Assembly (NCBI RefSeq): GCF_000336915.1
Contig: NZ_AOMD01000002.1
Coordinates: 69,413 to 133,412, forward strand
DNA: 64,000 nucleotides
Source: Halococcus saccharolyticus DSM 5350
Lineage (GTDB): Archaea; Halobacteriota; Halobacteria; Halobacteriales; Halococcaceae
Direction of reading: 5' to 3'
In this document: one piece after another, positions 9,438 through 18,828 of the stretch
Layout of the letters: the number at the start of each line of letters is the position of its first letter
Numbering within the stretch: the stretch's first letter is position 1
The notes under the pieces: model-generated
What the model was told of the DNA's origin: nothing
What the model saw: only the letters and a program-made list of their open reading frames with translations
Databases searched by the model: none
Made by a program: the position numbers and the translations under genes

Positions 9438-11223
9438 GTCAGACGACACTACCGGCGAGATGTCGGACGGGTTGCAAGTAGAACTGTTTCACCCGGACTC
9501 CGACCGGGAGGTAGGAGACACCAACAAAGAGCTACTCGGCGGACGGTTCGATATCCATCCCATCGTTTTCCCCGGCGCGCTACTGTTGATCGGGCTGTTC
9601 ATCGCGATCACCCTGATTTTGGGTCAAGAGCAGGCCACAGCGGTCTTCGACGGCACCAAATCGTTCATCGAGTCGACGTTCGGCTGGTTCTACTTGCTGG
9701 CGGTGAATATCTTCCTGATCACGATCGTGTACTTCGCGGTCAGCAAGTACGGGTCGATCAGGATCGGTGGCGTGGAGGCCGAAAAGGAGTTCAGCACGTT
9801 CGCGTGGATGGCGATGCTGTTCAGCGCCGGCATGGGGATTGGCCTCATGTTCTTCAGCGTGACCGAACCGGTGGTTTACTTCAATAGTCCACCGGCCTTC
9901 TTCGGTGCCGAAGCCGGGACGGCGGCGGCGGGCACGGCAGCGCTGGCACAGACGTTCTTCCACTGGGGACTCTCCCCGTGGGCTATTTATGGGTTAGTCG
10001 GCCTCGGGCTGGCCTTTTTCTCGTTCAATCGCGGGCTACCGCTGACGTTCCGTTCGATCTTCTGGCCGCTGCTCGGCGACCGCATCTACGGCTGGCCGGG
10101 CCACATCATCGACCTCGTGTCGGTGTTCGCCACGCTGTTCGGTTTGTGTACCTCGCTCGGTCTCGGGGTCGCGCAGGTGAACTCCGGCATCTCCTACGTG
10201 GGCGGCGACATGCTCGGAGTCATCGACCTCCCGATCACCACGTCCATACAAGTCGTGCTTATCGCAGGCATCACCTTCATCGCGGTGCTATCGGTTGCAG
10301 CCGGTCTCGACGGCGGCGTCAAGCGACTGAGTACGGTCAACCTCTACCTGATGCTCCTCCTGCTCGGGTTCCTGTTCATCGTCGGCCCGACGCTGTTCAT
10401 CGTCGGTTCGATGGCGGAGGGGCTCGGGGCGTACATCGGTAACTTCCTCTCGCTGAGTCTCTTCACCGGCACCCTCGGTGCGGAGGCTGGAAACACGCTC
10501 GATTCGACCGTCTCGGCGTGGACCGTCTTCTACTGGGGCTGGTGGATCGCGTGGTCGCCCTTCGTCGGGATGTTCATCGCGCGCATCTCGAAGGGCCGCA
10601 CGGTGCGGGAGTTCGTGCTCGGCGTGCTGGTCCTGCCGACGCTGTTCTCGGTCGTCTGGCTGTCGACGTTCGGCGGGAGCGCCCTGGCGACGGCGCTGCA
10701 AGGGAGCGGAGGCGGGGCAATCATGAGCGCGTACAGCTCGATGGAATACGCCACGTTCGAGACGCTCGGGATGTTCATCATGCTCGAGCAGTATCCGCTC
10801 GGTGCTATCTCGGGCATTCTCGCGACGCTGCTCGTGGTCACCTTCTTCGTCACGTCGTCGGACTCGGGTTCGTTGGTCATCGACCACCTGACCTCGGGCG
10901 GCAAACACGACGTGCCGCGTGCCCAGCGGGTCTTCTGGGCGACCACTGAGGGGGTCGTTGCGGCAGTGTTGCTCTGGGGCGGCGGACTCACTGGCCTCCA
11001 GGCGGCGGCCATCTCGACCGGCCTGCCCTTCGCCGTCATCCTCCTCGTGATGTGCTATACGGTGTACCTGGGACTCGATAACGAGTACCAGATTCTGGAA
11101 TCCGAGGCGTTCCGCGAACAGATCGACCAGATCAGCGAGGGCGATGATATGGTCGTGGACCGCACGGGCGGGGACGTGGTGACCGGCGTCTCGGAAGGGG
11201 GTGACACCACGTCGGACGACTGA
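9430..11223 (+). CDS. BCCT-family transporter (betaine/choline/carnitine type)
   Basis: The 597 residues give 12 membrane segments with acidic N- and C-terminal tails. Family signatures are GMGIGLMFFSVTEPVVYF in helix 3 and the Trp-rich helix 8 FYWGWWIAWSPFVGMF followed by SKGRTVREFVLG. The intact G-M-G-I-G-L motif is typical of Na+-coupled betaine carriers such as BetP, so glycine betaine uptake is likely. The start ATG at 9430 overlaps an 18-codon upstream frame. Lying next to a dimethylglycine/sarcosine oxidase-type gene, it may supply betaine both as compatible solute and as carbon source (inference). Confidence 0.92.
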   Translation: MSKSDDTTGEMSDGLQVELFHPDSDREVGDTNKELLGGRFDIHPIVFPGALLLIGLFIAITLILGQEQATAVFDGTKSFIESTFGWFYLLAVNIFLITIVYFAVSKYGSIRIGGVEAEKEFSTFAWMAMLFSAGMGIGLMFFSVTEPVVYFNSPPAFFGAEAGTAAAGTAALAQTFFHWGLSPWAIYGLVGLGLAFFSFNRGLPLTFRSIFWPLLGDRIYGWPGHIIDLVSVFATLFGLCTSLGLGVAQVNSGISYVGGDMLGVIDLPITTSIQVVLIAGITFIAVLSVAAGLDGGVKRLSTVNLYLMLLLLGFLFIVGPTLFIVGSMAEGLGAYIGNFLSLSLFTGTLGAEAGNTLDSTVSAWTVFYWGWWIAWSPFVGMFIARISKGRTVREFVLGVLVLPTLFSVVWLSTFGGSALATALQGSGGGAIMSAYSSMEYATFETLGMFIMLEQYPLGAISGILATLLVVTFFVTSSDSGSLVIDHLTSGGKHDVPRAQRVFWATTEGVVAAVLLWGGGLTGLQAAAISTGLPFAVILLVMCYTVYLGLDNEYQILESEAFREQIDQISEGDDMVVDRTGGDVVTGVSEGGDTTSDD

Positions 11224-11343
11224 TTCTCGACCCGCTCCGTCTGTTTTCCCTCGGTTCCGTTCGTTCCGCTGTCCCGCTACGTTTCGGCTGTGAGACTCCA
11301 CGACTCACGAGATGGTCCGCCGAACGGCTGGCGCAGCGATCGC

Positions 11344-11580
11344 TCAATAGTAGTCCCACTCGTCGTCGCCACGGCCCCGCTCGACCTCCTCGTCGTCGGT
11401 ATCGTCGTTCGTCTCGTCCGGCCACGATATCCCATCGCCGGTCACGCTCTGGTAGACGAACCCCCCGAATGCGACCAACAGAAGAATCAGCACGAGCGTT
11501 GCGGCGGCCGTCACAACCCACGTGGCTTGCCCGACGACCGCAACCGCGACAGGGAACGCCTGAAGCACGATGTGTACCAT
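11344..11580 (-). CDS. Small single-pass or two-pass membrane protein with acidic tail
   Basis: The 78 residues comprise an N-terminal hydrophobic stretch (about residues 5-45) and a very acidic tail (DETNDDTDDEEVERGRGDDEWDYY). Orientation suggests the tail is exposed to the high-salt cytoplasm or outside. It converges with the BCCT gene. No family was recognised; a transporter accessory role is only a guess from position. Confidence 0.6.
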   Translation of the reverse strand: MVHIVLQAFPVAVAVVGQATWVVTAAATLVLILLLVAFGGFVYQSVTGDGISWPDETNDDTDDEEVERGRGDDEWDYY

Positions 11581-11694
11581 GTGAAAACGAGTGCAGCCAT
11601 CGACATGAATATTAGTGCATGTCGACTCATCACATGAATTCTTGTGACGTGAACACGGCCGACCACATCCGCTCGCCGTCCACTCGGTGACTGC

Positions 11695-12279
11695 TCAGGT
11701 GTCGGCCTCGGTAGCGGGCGCTCGCGAAGCGTGGATCCACTCCCGTGTCGGCCCACCGATCCCGACCGAGACGAGGAGGACCCAAACGACCAAGCTCGCG
11801 GCAGCCGCCGGCAGGAGCCACGCGCTCGCGCCGAGCACTGCCCCCACGACGAGCCCGTACCACGGTCGGCGTTCGCCGACGAGTTCGGTGAGGCGCGCGC
11901 CGACGACCGTCAGTCCGAGCCCCGCAAGACCAACCACCGCGACGGCGACCGCTGCGCCCGCTCCGGCGACGACGAGCCTGTTGGCGCTGAGCCGAGTCAC
12001 CTGACCGAAGAAATACACGCCGAAGAACAACACGCACGCGTGTGCCGTCACGCCGTAGACCGTCGACACCGTGAGGCGTTCCATCGAGGAATCGACGGAC
12101 TGGTCGACGAATCCGTCGAACCGCCACAACAGGACACCGCCGAACAGCATCACGAACACGAACGCGCCGATCGCTCGGGCGGGTGGTGCGTCGACCACCG
12201 TGGTCGGATCGATGGCCTGGACACTGCTTGCACCGGAACCGACCGCGTCCACCACACTCGCCCGGCGATCGGAGACCAT
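11695..12279 (-). CDS. Hypothetical membrane protein, about five TM segments
   Basis: The 194-residue protein begins with a polar stretch of about 35 residues, followed by about five hydrophobic helices, one with the aromatic run CVLFFGVYFFGQVTRL. The end is short and polar. No motif identifies a function. The start ATG at 12279 is followed by acidic and small residues typical of haloarchaeal cytoplasmic N-termini. The 232 bases between this gene and 12512 hold no convincing ORF. Confidence 0.65.
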   Translation of the reverse strand: MVSDRRASVVDAVGSGASSVQAIDPTTVVDAPPARAIGAFVFVMLFGGVLLWRFDGFVDQSVDSSMERLTVSTVYGVTAHACVLFFGVYFFGQVTRLSANRLVVAGAGAAVAVAVVGLAGLGLTVVGARLTELVGERRPWYGLVVGAVLGASAWLLPAAAASLVVWVLLVSVGIGGPTREWIHASRAPATEADT

Positions 12280-12511
12280 GGTGGTTCGTTACCCGCTCCG
12301 GCCGGAAGATCCTATCGGCAGTCCAGCGCGTGGTCGACGCTCTCCACTGTTCCTCCCGTCGACGCAGGTGCGAGCCGTGAGCCGGCGGGCACGCTCCGGA
12401 TCGGTGATGGTCTCGCCATCCGATCGGTCGTCCACGCTCGGCGCATGGGCGTGCGTCTTATTACCAGGGTTCGCGTAGCAGTCGTTGAGAAACGATCGTT
12501 CAAGAGACACC

Positions 12512-12904
12512 ATGCTCGGACGCCTCAAGTGGCTCGCAGGCCAGTTGATAGAACCCCTCCGAGTCGACGATGACCTCGAAAATTTTCGGCTGTCGATACC
12601 GGAGGCACAGACCACGACGGTCGAGGGGGCCGTTGGGTGGAACAAGCGCCCGCCAGCCACCCTCCAATGTCCGCGGTGTGAGAACGAGATTTACCAAGCG
12701 GGAGGAATGGACCCGATCGACTGCCCCCGGTGTGTCGCCGAGTTCACCCGCCACGAGTTCCCCGAGTTGGAACTGCTCTCGCTTCACTGTCCCGTCTGCA
12801 ACGACCATCTGCGACACGGACGGCGGCATCCGAACGCGTACGATGTCCCCGAATGGGCTACGTGTCGAAACTGCCATTACCACTGGGAGTTCGAGGATTT
12901 CTAA
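12512..12904 (+). CDS. Zinc-ribbon protein with three Cys-pair modules
   Basis: The 130 residues contain CPRCENEI and CPRC (about 52-78), then CPVCNDHLRHGRRHP and CRNCHYHWEF near the C-terminus. These pairs can form two zinc ribbons. Such proteins in haloarchaea are usually predicted nucleic-acid-binding or regulatory, but no specific role can be given. The start at 12512 is preferred over an upstream in-frame ATG because it begins the compact domain. The DNA upstream shows no clear TATA box. Confidence 0.65.
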   Translation: MLGRLKWLAGQLIEPLRVDDDLENFRLSIPEAQTTTVEGAVGWNKRPPATLQCPRCENEIYQAGGMDPIDCPRCVAEFTRHEFPELELLSLHCPVCNDHLRHGRRHPNAYDVPEWATCRNCHYHWEFEDF

Positions 12905-12980
12905 CGATGATCGGTACTCGACCGGCGATCCACCCTCCGTCGACCCGATCGCCGACACGCACGCTCGTGGAGTGGTGGTC

Positions 12981-13130
12981 GTGAACACCGTCGCGCTGGC
13001 CCTGGCGGTCGTGGCGTCCGTGCTAATGCTGGGTGGCGCACTGGTGATGACGTCAGGGAATTTCGGCGTCGCCGGGGCGCTGTTCCTGGCCGCAAGTATC
13101 GTCATCTACCTCCGGGAGCGGCGGGTGTAG
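12981..13130 (+). CDS. Tiny two-helix membrane protein
   Basis: With a GTG start at 12981, the 49-residue product is almost entirely two hydrophobic helices (VALALAVVASVLMLGGA and VAGALFLAASIVIYL) ending in RERRV. The start is uncertain because two other GTG codons lie just upstream in frame. Hydrophobicity and the basic cytoplasmic end support a real membrane peptide. Function unknown. Confidence 0.5.
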   Translation: MNTVALALAVVASVLMLGGALVMTSGNFGVAGALFLAASIVIYLRERRV

Positions 13131-13237
13131 CTCACGTCGTCGTTTCCGGACGACCACACCACGACACCGACTGCGTTCTCGAAGAACCACGACAGATATC
13201 GCGAAACTCATCACGACCGCTGCCGTAGTGCCGGACA

Positions 13238-13480
13238 ATGGCCGCCATTCGTCACTCCCCCGGTCCCGCCGCGGCGGAAGCGTTCACGCTTGGCATCACA
13301 ACGGCAGCGACGCTCGGTCTCGCCGGTCTCTGGCTGCTCGTCTGGACCGACGTACTGACGCTGCTCGGTGCGATTTTTGTTGCCTTCTTCGGGCTGCCCG
13401 TGCTGCTCGTCGTCGTGTCGTGTCTCCTCAGCGTGTGGCTCGGGTACGACAAGGACGCGGTCGACACGGCGCTGTCCTGA
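13238..13480 (+). CDS. Small two-helix membrane protein, paralogue of the gene at 3878-4141
   Basis: The 80 residues share the plan of the protein encoded at 3878-4141: an N-terminal RHSPGPAAAEAFTLG, two hydrophobic helices, and the end SVWLGYDKDAVD. Retention of the same two end motifs in both copies points to a functional family, perhaps a membrane-complex subunit. No function is known to me. It is convergent with the universal stress gene, 39 bases away. Confidence 0.75.
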   Translation: MAAIRHSPGPAAAEAFTLGITTAATLGLAGLWLLVWTDVLTLLGAIFVAFFGLPVLLVVVSCLLSVWLGYDKDAVDTALS

Positions 13481-13519
13481 ATCGATCGTCGGCTCCGACC
13501 CTCGCCTGCCGCTCCGCCG

Positions 13520-13984
13520 TCAGGAGTCGGCGAATCGACTGCGGGCCTCGCTCTCGCTCAGCTTGGTCGAGATCACCGGAACGGTCGACAGTCGGACGAC
13601 CTTCTCGGCGATAGTGCCGAGCAGCGCGCCGAACCGGCCCTGATAGCCGGTTCCCATCACGATCGCATCGACGCCTTCGTCGTCGGCGTATTTGACGATC
13701 TCCTCGTGGATCGTGCCGCTTTTGATCGCGGTAACACACTCGACGCCGGCGTCGCTCGCCATCTCGTCCACCTCCTCGGTGACACGCTCGCCGTACTCCC
13801 GGTATTCCCTGCGGACCTGCTCTTCATCGTCCCTGATCGAGAGCGCCCGAGGCACGCCCGGAAGATCCATCACGTACAGCGTGTGGACGGTCGTGCCGAG
13901 CGTCGCCGCGAGTTCGATCCCGTGCTGGGCTGCCTTCCGCGCCTCGTCGCTCCCGTCGGTCGGAATGAGAATCGTATCGTACAT
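13520..13984 (-). CDS. Universal stress protein (UspA family)
   Basis: The 154-residue single-domain protein has the family start MYDTILIPTDGSDEARKAA and the ATP-loop region VMGTGYQGRFGALLGTIAEKV near residues 117-137. This resembles the ATP-binding Usp type, although the usual final Gly-Ser is Gly-Thr. It is cytoplasmic; Usp proteins respond to starvation and osmotic stress. A TATA-like element (ATTTATAC on the minus strand, about 14018-14023) lies about 35 bases upstream, giving a short leader at most. Its neighbour encodes a K+ channel, which fits an osmotic or ionic stress context. Confidence 0.9.
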   Translation of the reverse strand: MYDTILIPTDGSDEARKAAQHGIELAATLGTTVHTLYVMDLPGVPRALSIRDDEEQVRREYREYGERVTEEVDEMASDAGVECVTAIKSGTIHEEIVKYADDEGVDAIVMGTGYQGRFGALLGTIAEKVVRLSTVPVISTKLSESEARSRFADS

Positions 13985-14118
13985 TGTTTATCCACAAAGA
14001 ACACGTCCATGCAGCAGTATAAATCCGTGGTCGTGCTGGTACACCCCTTTATTCGTTCGCGTGGTGGACACAGCCGACCGTGTGGTGAGTAGCGATAGCT
14101 CGCTACCGATCGCGGGAT

Positions 14119-15354
14119 TTACGTCGCGTTTCCGTCCCCACCGTTTTCGGTGCCACTCGTCTCGGTCGCGTCCGTCTCGGCGTCCGACGCATCGGTATCG
14201 CCGAGGACGGAGCGGCCGAGACGACGGCCGACGATGACCGATGGGCTGATGACCTCGTCGGCACCCACGCGTTCGAGCTTGCCGACGTGGCCGTGGTCGG
14301 TCGCCGCCGCGACGATCCGGACGTCGGAGTTCACCTCCCGCGCGGCGAGCACCGCGAGGGTGTCTTGGGCGTCGTCGCTGGTCGCGGCCACGACCCCGCT
14401 CGCGACGTCGATCCGCGCGTCGAGGAGCGCGTCCTCGTCGGTCGGGTCCGCTGTGAGGACATTCACGTCTTCCTCGTCGAGCGCCGACGCCGTGTCGGCG
14501 TCGGCAGTCACGACGACCACGTCGGTCGTGGCCACCAGCTCGTCGACCAAGGGTTCGGTGAGGTCGCCGTAGCCGAGAACCACGACGTGGTCCTCCATGA
14601 GTGCGAGTTCCGAGGCTGTCATGGTTCCGAACGCGGCCGACACCCGGGACTCGATCGCCGGGATGATGAGCGAGCCCGAGGCGACGGCGAACGTGCCGGT
14701 GCTGATGACTATCGCCGAGAGGGTAAACAGTTTCGCCCCCTGACTCGTCGGCGTCGCGTCACCGTAGCCGACGGTGGTTCCAGTAACGACGATGTAGTAG
14801 AACGCGTCGGTCCACGTCTCGATACCGGTGTAGAAGTTGCGGAGTCTGTACGCCCCGATGGTGCCGTACGCCTGGCCGGCGACGAACGCCACGATGGCGG
14901 CGGTCTGGAACGGCGAGAGGTCGAGCGACTGGTCGAACGCGGTCCGGTTGCGAACCACCAGCGGGAACGTGCCGAGCGACAGCACGAACAGCAGGACGTC
15001 GGTCGGCTCCGCTGTCACGAGCGGTAACACCACCACCAGCGGGAGCACGAGGACCGTACCGTACCAGGCGATCCGGAGGCGGCGGCGAAGCCCCACCGCG
15101 AGCCCCCCGAGCACGAACGCGAGGAGCACGGCCCCGAACGGCACGACGGTCACCCACTCGGCCGGGAGAAGGGGCGCGAGCGGGCCATCGAACGCGAGGT
15201 CGCGCTGGCTGAAATGCGAGAGGCCGGTGACGAACGCGAGGACCGCGACCGCCGCGGTCAGCAGTACCGTAGTATCCGTTCCCGTGTACTCCCGCCAGTA
15301 GACGAACGGCACTCTGTCGTCGTGGTGGAACAGCTCCCGAAGGGCGGCGTCCAT
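14119..15354 (-). CDS. K+ channel with C-terminal RCK/TrkA-N domain
   Basis: The N-terminal half has several hydrophobic segments, ending in a pore loop with the K+ selectivity filter TGTTVGYGDATP. The C-terminal half is an RCK (TrkA-N) Rossmann domain beginning DHVVVLGYGDLTEPLVDEL. It therefore gates K+ flux in response to a cytoplasmic ligand (NAD(H), nucleotides or Ca2+ in relatives). The start MDAALRELF at 15354 is preferred over the upstream in-frame start because the extra 18 residues look non-conserved. The tail after the RCK domain is Asp/Thr-rich and probably disordered. Confidence 0.88.
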   Translation of the reverse strand: MDAALRELFHHDDRVPFVYWREYTGTDTTVLLTAAVAVLAFVTGLSHFSQRDLAFDGPLAPLLPAEWVTVVPFGAVLLAFVLGGLAVGLRRRLRIAWYGTVLVLPLVVVLPLVTAEPTDVLLFVLSLGTFPLVVRNRTAFDQSLDLSPFQTAAIVAFVAGQAYGTIGAYRLRNFYTGIETWTDAFYYIVVTGTTVGYGDATPTSQGAKLFTLSAIVISTGTFAVASGSLIIPAIESRVSAAFGTMTASELALMEDHVVVLGYGDLTEPLVDELVATTDVVVVTADADTASALDEEDVNVLTADPTDEDALLDARIDVASGVVAATSDDAQDTLAVLAAREVNSDVRIVAAATDHGHVGKLERVGADEVISPSVIVGRRLGRSVLGDTDASDAETDATETSGTENGGDGNAT

Positions 15355-15590
15355 CGTCGTCTCGGGGGGATCGTTCGCCACCCCGTGACATACCAGGCGT
15401 ACGATCATAAAGGCTGGTCGCCGATAGCACCGCCGTTGATCCCGACGGTCGCGATCACGAGTTCACGGCGACGGGCCATCTGCTGTCGACGGCTGCCGTG
15501 GTTAGCGGAGTGATACGCGAACGGGGCAGCGTTCGAGCCGCAGAGTGTGCCAACGACAGGACTATGGGGGTAAGTACCGTACCGCGTGCT

Positions 15591-17495
15591 ATGAGTACCC
15601 AGGGGGCCGGCCCCGTGGAGACGGTCCTCCGGAGCGTCCTCGTGCCGATTTGTGTGATCGCGGGCGCGGTCGTCGTCTCGGTCTTTTTCTTTCCGGGGGT
15701 CGTCGGCTCGCTACTGACCGGGGGGGCCATTCTCATCGTTTCGCTGTTGTTCTTCGGTTCCGGACTGGCGTACGTCGCGCTGTTGCCGATCACGGTCGAC
15801 GTGGACGCCGAAAAGGCCCGACGCGACGCCCCGTATCTACTGCGAATCCGGCGGCTTGGGTGGGTTGGGACCATCAAGGGCGCTGCGGCACGGTTCAGGA
15901 ATTTTCTCGCCCGCCAGGACCCACTCACGTTCGGTGTCCCGGTAGCAGCCTTCGTCCTGTTTTTCGCAGCGTACTACCTCGCACCGTCGGGCACTCAGTC
16001 GGTCGTCGGCACCGTCGAAAGCGTCCTGCTCCACGAGTTCGGATGGCTATTCTTGGGCGCGATGTTCCTCGCGGTGTGTTACTGTCTGGTCTTGCTGGTC
16101 GGGCCGTGGGGAGACATCAAACTCGGCGGGCCCGACGCCGAACCCACCTACACCTACCCGACGTACTTCGCGATGTTCTTCACCGCGGGTATCGCCGCCG
16201 GTATCGTCTTCTGGGGCCCTGCCGAGGCACTCTTTCACTACGACACGCCGCCACCGTTTCTCGACGCCCAGCCACGATCGGGCGGTGTCGTCGCCGGCGC
16301 GCTCACCTACGCGATCTTTCACTACGGCTTCTCGGCGTGGAGCGCCTACGTCGTCATCGGCGTGCCGATCGCCTACTTCACCTACCAGCGAGGCGCGCCG
16401 CTGCGGGTCTCGTCGATCCTGACGCCGTTTCTGGGGGTCGACGGTCTCGACAGCCGCTGGGCCACGCTCGTCGACGTGCTCGCCGTGTTCGCGACCATTG
16501 GGGGGATCGCCACCTCGGTCGCGCTCGTCGGCCAGCAGTTCCTCGCCGGCGTCAGCTACCAGTGGGGAGTGACCTACGGCGGCGTGGCCCCCGTCCTCGT
16601 CGTCGCCGGACTGACGCTCATTTACGTCGTCTCCGCCCAGAGCGGCGTCCACCGCGGTATCCGTCGGATCGCCGGGGTCGCCATCGTCCTGTTCGTCCTG
16701 TTCGCGGCACTGCTGATCGCCGTCGGTCCGCAATCGGCCATTCTCGACATCGGTTCCGCCGCCGTCGGCGGCTACGTCGTGGATTTCGTACCGATGAGCC
16801 TCTATCTCGGCGGTGGACTGGTCGCCGAGGAGTGGGTGGCGAACTGGACGGTCTGGAACTGGTCGTGGTGGTTCTCGTGGGCCCCCTTCGCCGGACTCTT
16901 TCTCGCGGCGCTCTCGAAGGGCCGGCGGGTTCGGACCGTGGTTCTCACGGGTGCGGTCGCCACGTCGGCCGCGACCGCTGTGTGGTTCGTTCTGCTCGGC
17001 GGGACGTCACTATCCCTCCAGCGCTCCGGGACGGCCGACATCCTCGCCGCCATCGAGGCCTACGCCACGCCCGAGGCGGTCGCCGGCTTCCCGATCTTCG
17101 CGGCGCTCCCGCTCGGCCAGCTTCTGATGTTCCTGTTTCTCGCGCTCATCATCGTGTTCATCGTCACCTCCGCGGACACCTCGACGCTGGTGGTTGCGAT
17201 CCTCGCGACCAAGCAGGATCGCGCGCCGACGACCGGGAGTATCGTCTTCTGGGGGCTGTTTCAGGGCGTGGTCGCGGTTGCGGTGCTGCTCGGCGGCGGC
17301 GGCGAGGCGTTACAGGCGCTCGCGGTGTTGACGGGCGGGCCGTTCGCGGTGCTGGTAGTGGTCGCGCTAGTTGGGCTGACGCTGACGTTCCGCCGCCACG
17401 AACGCGGTCATCGCTCACCGCTCGGCAAGTTGCGCGCCACCGTCCGCGATCACGGTATCGCGGGCCCGAGCGAGGTGCTTCGGGACGACGACTGA
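15591..17495 (+). CDS. Second BCCT-family transporter, divergent type
   Basis: The protein of about 634 residues has the BCCT core plus two extra N-terminal hydrophobic segments. Helix 3 reads TAGIAAGIVFWGPAEALF, so the G-M-G-I-G motif of betaine carriers is changed to G-I-A-A-G. Helix 8 keeps the Trp signature (WNWSWWFSWAPFAGLF) and the SKGRRVR loop. The changed motif suggests a substrate or ion coupling different from the carrier at 9430. The start at 15591 (MSTQGAGP) is chosen over in-frame starts at 15498 and 15564, which add basic, non-haloarchaeal-looking residues. Confidence 0.85.
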   Translation: MSTQGAGPVETVLRSVLVPICVIAGAVVVSVFFFPGVVGSLLTGGAILIVSLLFFGSGLAYVALLPITVDVDAEKARRDAPYLLRIRRLGWVGTIKGAAARFRNFLARQDPLTFGVPVAAFVLFFAAYYLAPSGTQSVVGTVESVLLHEFGWLFLGAMFLAVCYCLVLLVGPWGDIKLGGPDAEPTYTYPTYFAMFFTAGIAAGIVFWGPAEALFHYDTPPPFLDAQPRSGGVVAGALTYAIFHYGFSAWSAYVVIGVPIAYFTYQRGAPLRVSSILTPFLGVDGLDSRWATLVDVLAVFATIGGIATSVALVGQQFLAGVSYQWGVTYGGVAPVLVVAGLTLIYVVSAQSGVHRGIRRIAGVAIVLFVLFAALLIAVGPQSAILDIGSAAVGGYVVDFVPMSLYLGGGLVAEEWVANWTVWNWSWWFSWAPFAGLFLAALSKGRRVRTVVLTGAVATSAATAVWFVLLGGTSLSLQRSGTADILAAIEAYATPEAVAGFPIFAALPLGQLLMFLFLALIIVFIVTSADTSTLVVAILATKQDRAPTTGSIVFWGLFQGVVAVAVLLGGGGEALQALAVLTGGPFAVLVVVALVGLTLTFRRHERGHRSPLGKLRATVRDHGIAGPSEVLRDDD

Positions 17496-17595
17496 GCCCG
17501 ACCCATTGGACGGAGCGCGTCGCTGCGGGATTTCCGCCAACGACGAGCGCTCAACCCACCGTGAGCGTTTTGCCGGTTCGCACAGTTCGGAGCGT

Positions 17596-18801
17596 ATGCA
17601 GACGCTCGCTCCGGCCGAACCGTACACGACCGAGTTCGAGGCGATCGTCGAATCACAGGATGACGACGAACTGGTGCTCGACGAGACGTACTTTTATGCC
17701 GAGAGCGGGGGCCAGCCGCCCGATCGCGGCACTCTCGCTGGCGAGCGGATCGCGGATGTTCAGGAGCGCGACGGCGAGATCGTCCACACGCTCGCGGACG
17801 CACCGGCAGTTGAAGTCGGAGATACGGTCGCCGGCCGGATCGATCCGGCCTTCCGAACGTACTGCATGCGCGCCCATACCGCCAGTCACGTCCTCTACGG
17901 GGCCGGTCGCCGACTGTTCGACGACCTCGGCTACGGCGGGTTCGACATCGACGAGCACAAGGTCAGGGTCGACTTCGCGACCCCGACGGCGATCGACGAC
18001 GCGGCGCTCGTGACGCTCGAACGGCTGGTCAACCGCGCGGTCTGGGACTCCAAGGACGTGACGTGGGAGAACGCCCCCCGGGAGGCGGCGCTCGCCCGCG
18101 ACGACGTGGCGTTCAACACCAAGACCGAGGAAGGAATCGGCGGTGAGGAGGTTCGCCTGGTCGACGTCGACAGTTGGGACGTCGCTGCCTGCGGCGGAAC
18201 CCACGTCCGAAACACCCGCGAGATCGGCCCGGTTGCAGTGCTCGATCGATCGAACCCTGGCGAAGGCGTGACGAGAGTCGAGTTCGCGGTCGGGCCGGCC
18301 GCGATCCAGCGGCGGAGCGCCGAGAAGACCGCGGCGCTCGACGCGGCCACCGCGCTCGAAACCCGCGTGACCGATCTTCCCGAGGCAGTCGCACGGCTCC
18401 GGGACGAACGCGACGCGCTCGCGGCCGAGCGGACAGGATTGCAGGAACACCTCGTCGATTCGCGGCTGGACGAACTGCGCGAAACGGCCGTCGAACGCGA
18501 TGACCGGACGTGGCTCGTCGGGACGGTCGATCACCTCGACACCAACGAACTCGCGGAGCGAGCGAACGATCTCACCGATTCGGCCGCCGACGTGGTCGGC
18601 CTCGTCGGTGGCGACGGTGAGAGCGTCGCCGTTGCCACGGACGGAGAAATCGACGCCAACAGGGTCGTCGACGACCTCACCGCCGAATTCGGCGGCGGTG
18701 GCGGCGGAAACGAGACGATGGCCCAGGCTGGCGGCTTCGACACCGATCCCGAGGAGCTCGTCGCGTTCTTGCGTACCGGCAGCGTCGAAACCACGAACTG
18801 A
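17596..18801 (+). CDS. alaX: Alanyl-tRNA editing protein (AlaX-L) with DHHA1 domain
   Basis: This free-standing editing enzyme hydrolyses Ser- or Gly-tRNA(Ala). In 401 residues it has the N-terminal TESGGQ-like loop (YFYAESGGQPPDRG), the zinc-binding HTASH (His94, His98) and ACGGTH (Cys199, His203) of the editing site, a coiled-coil linker (about 235-300) and a C-terminal DHHA1-like domain ending in a Gly-rich loop (FGGGGGGNETMAQAGG). Length and domain order match the large AlaX class derived from AlaRS without the aminoacylation domain. It is 27 bases from nop5 and may be co-transcribed with it. Confidence 0.93.
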   Translation: MQTLAPAEPYTTEFEAIVESQDDDELVLDETYFYAESGGQPPDRGTLAGERIADVQERDGEIVHTLADAPAVEVGDTVAGRIDPAFRTYCMRAHTASHVLYGAGRRLFDDLGYGGFDIDEHKVRVDFATPTAIDDAALVTLERLVNRAVWDSKDVTWENAPREAALARDDVAFNTKTEEGIGGEEVRLVDVDSWDVAACGGTHVRNTREIGPVAVLDRSNPGEGVTRVEFAVGPAAIQRRSAEKTAALDAATALETRVTDLPEAVARLRDERDALAAERTGLQEHLVDSRLDELRETAVERDDRTWLVGTVDHLDTNELAERANDLTDSAADVVGLVGGDGESVAVATDGEIDANRVVDDLTAEFGGGGGGNETMAQAGGFDTDPEELVAFLRTGSVETTN

Positions 18802-18828
18802 TTTGTCGGCTCGGCCACGATCCGAGTC

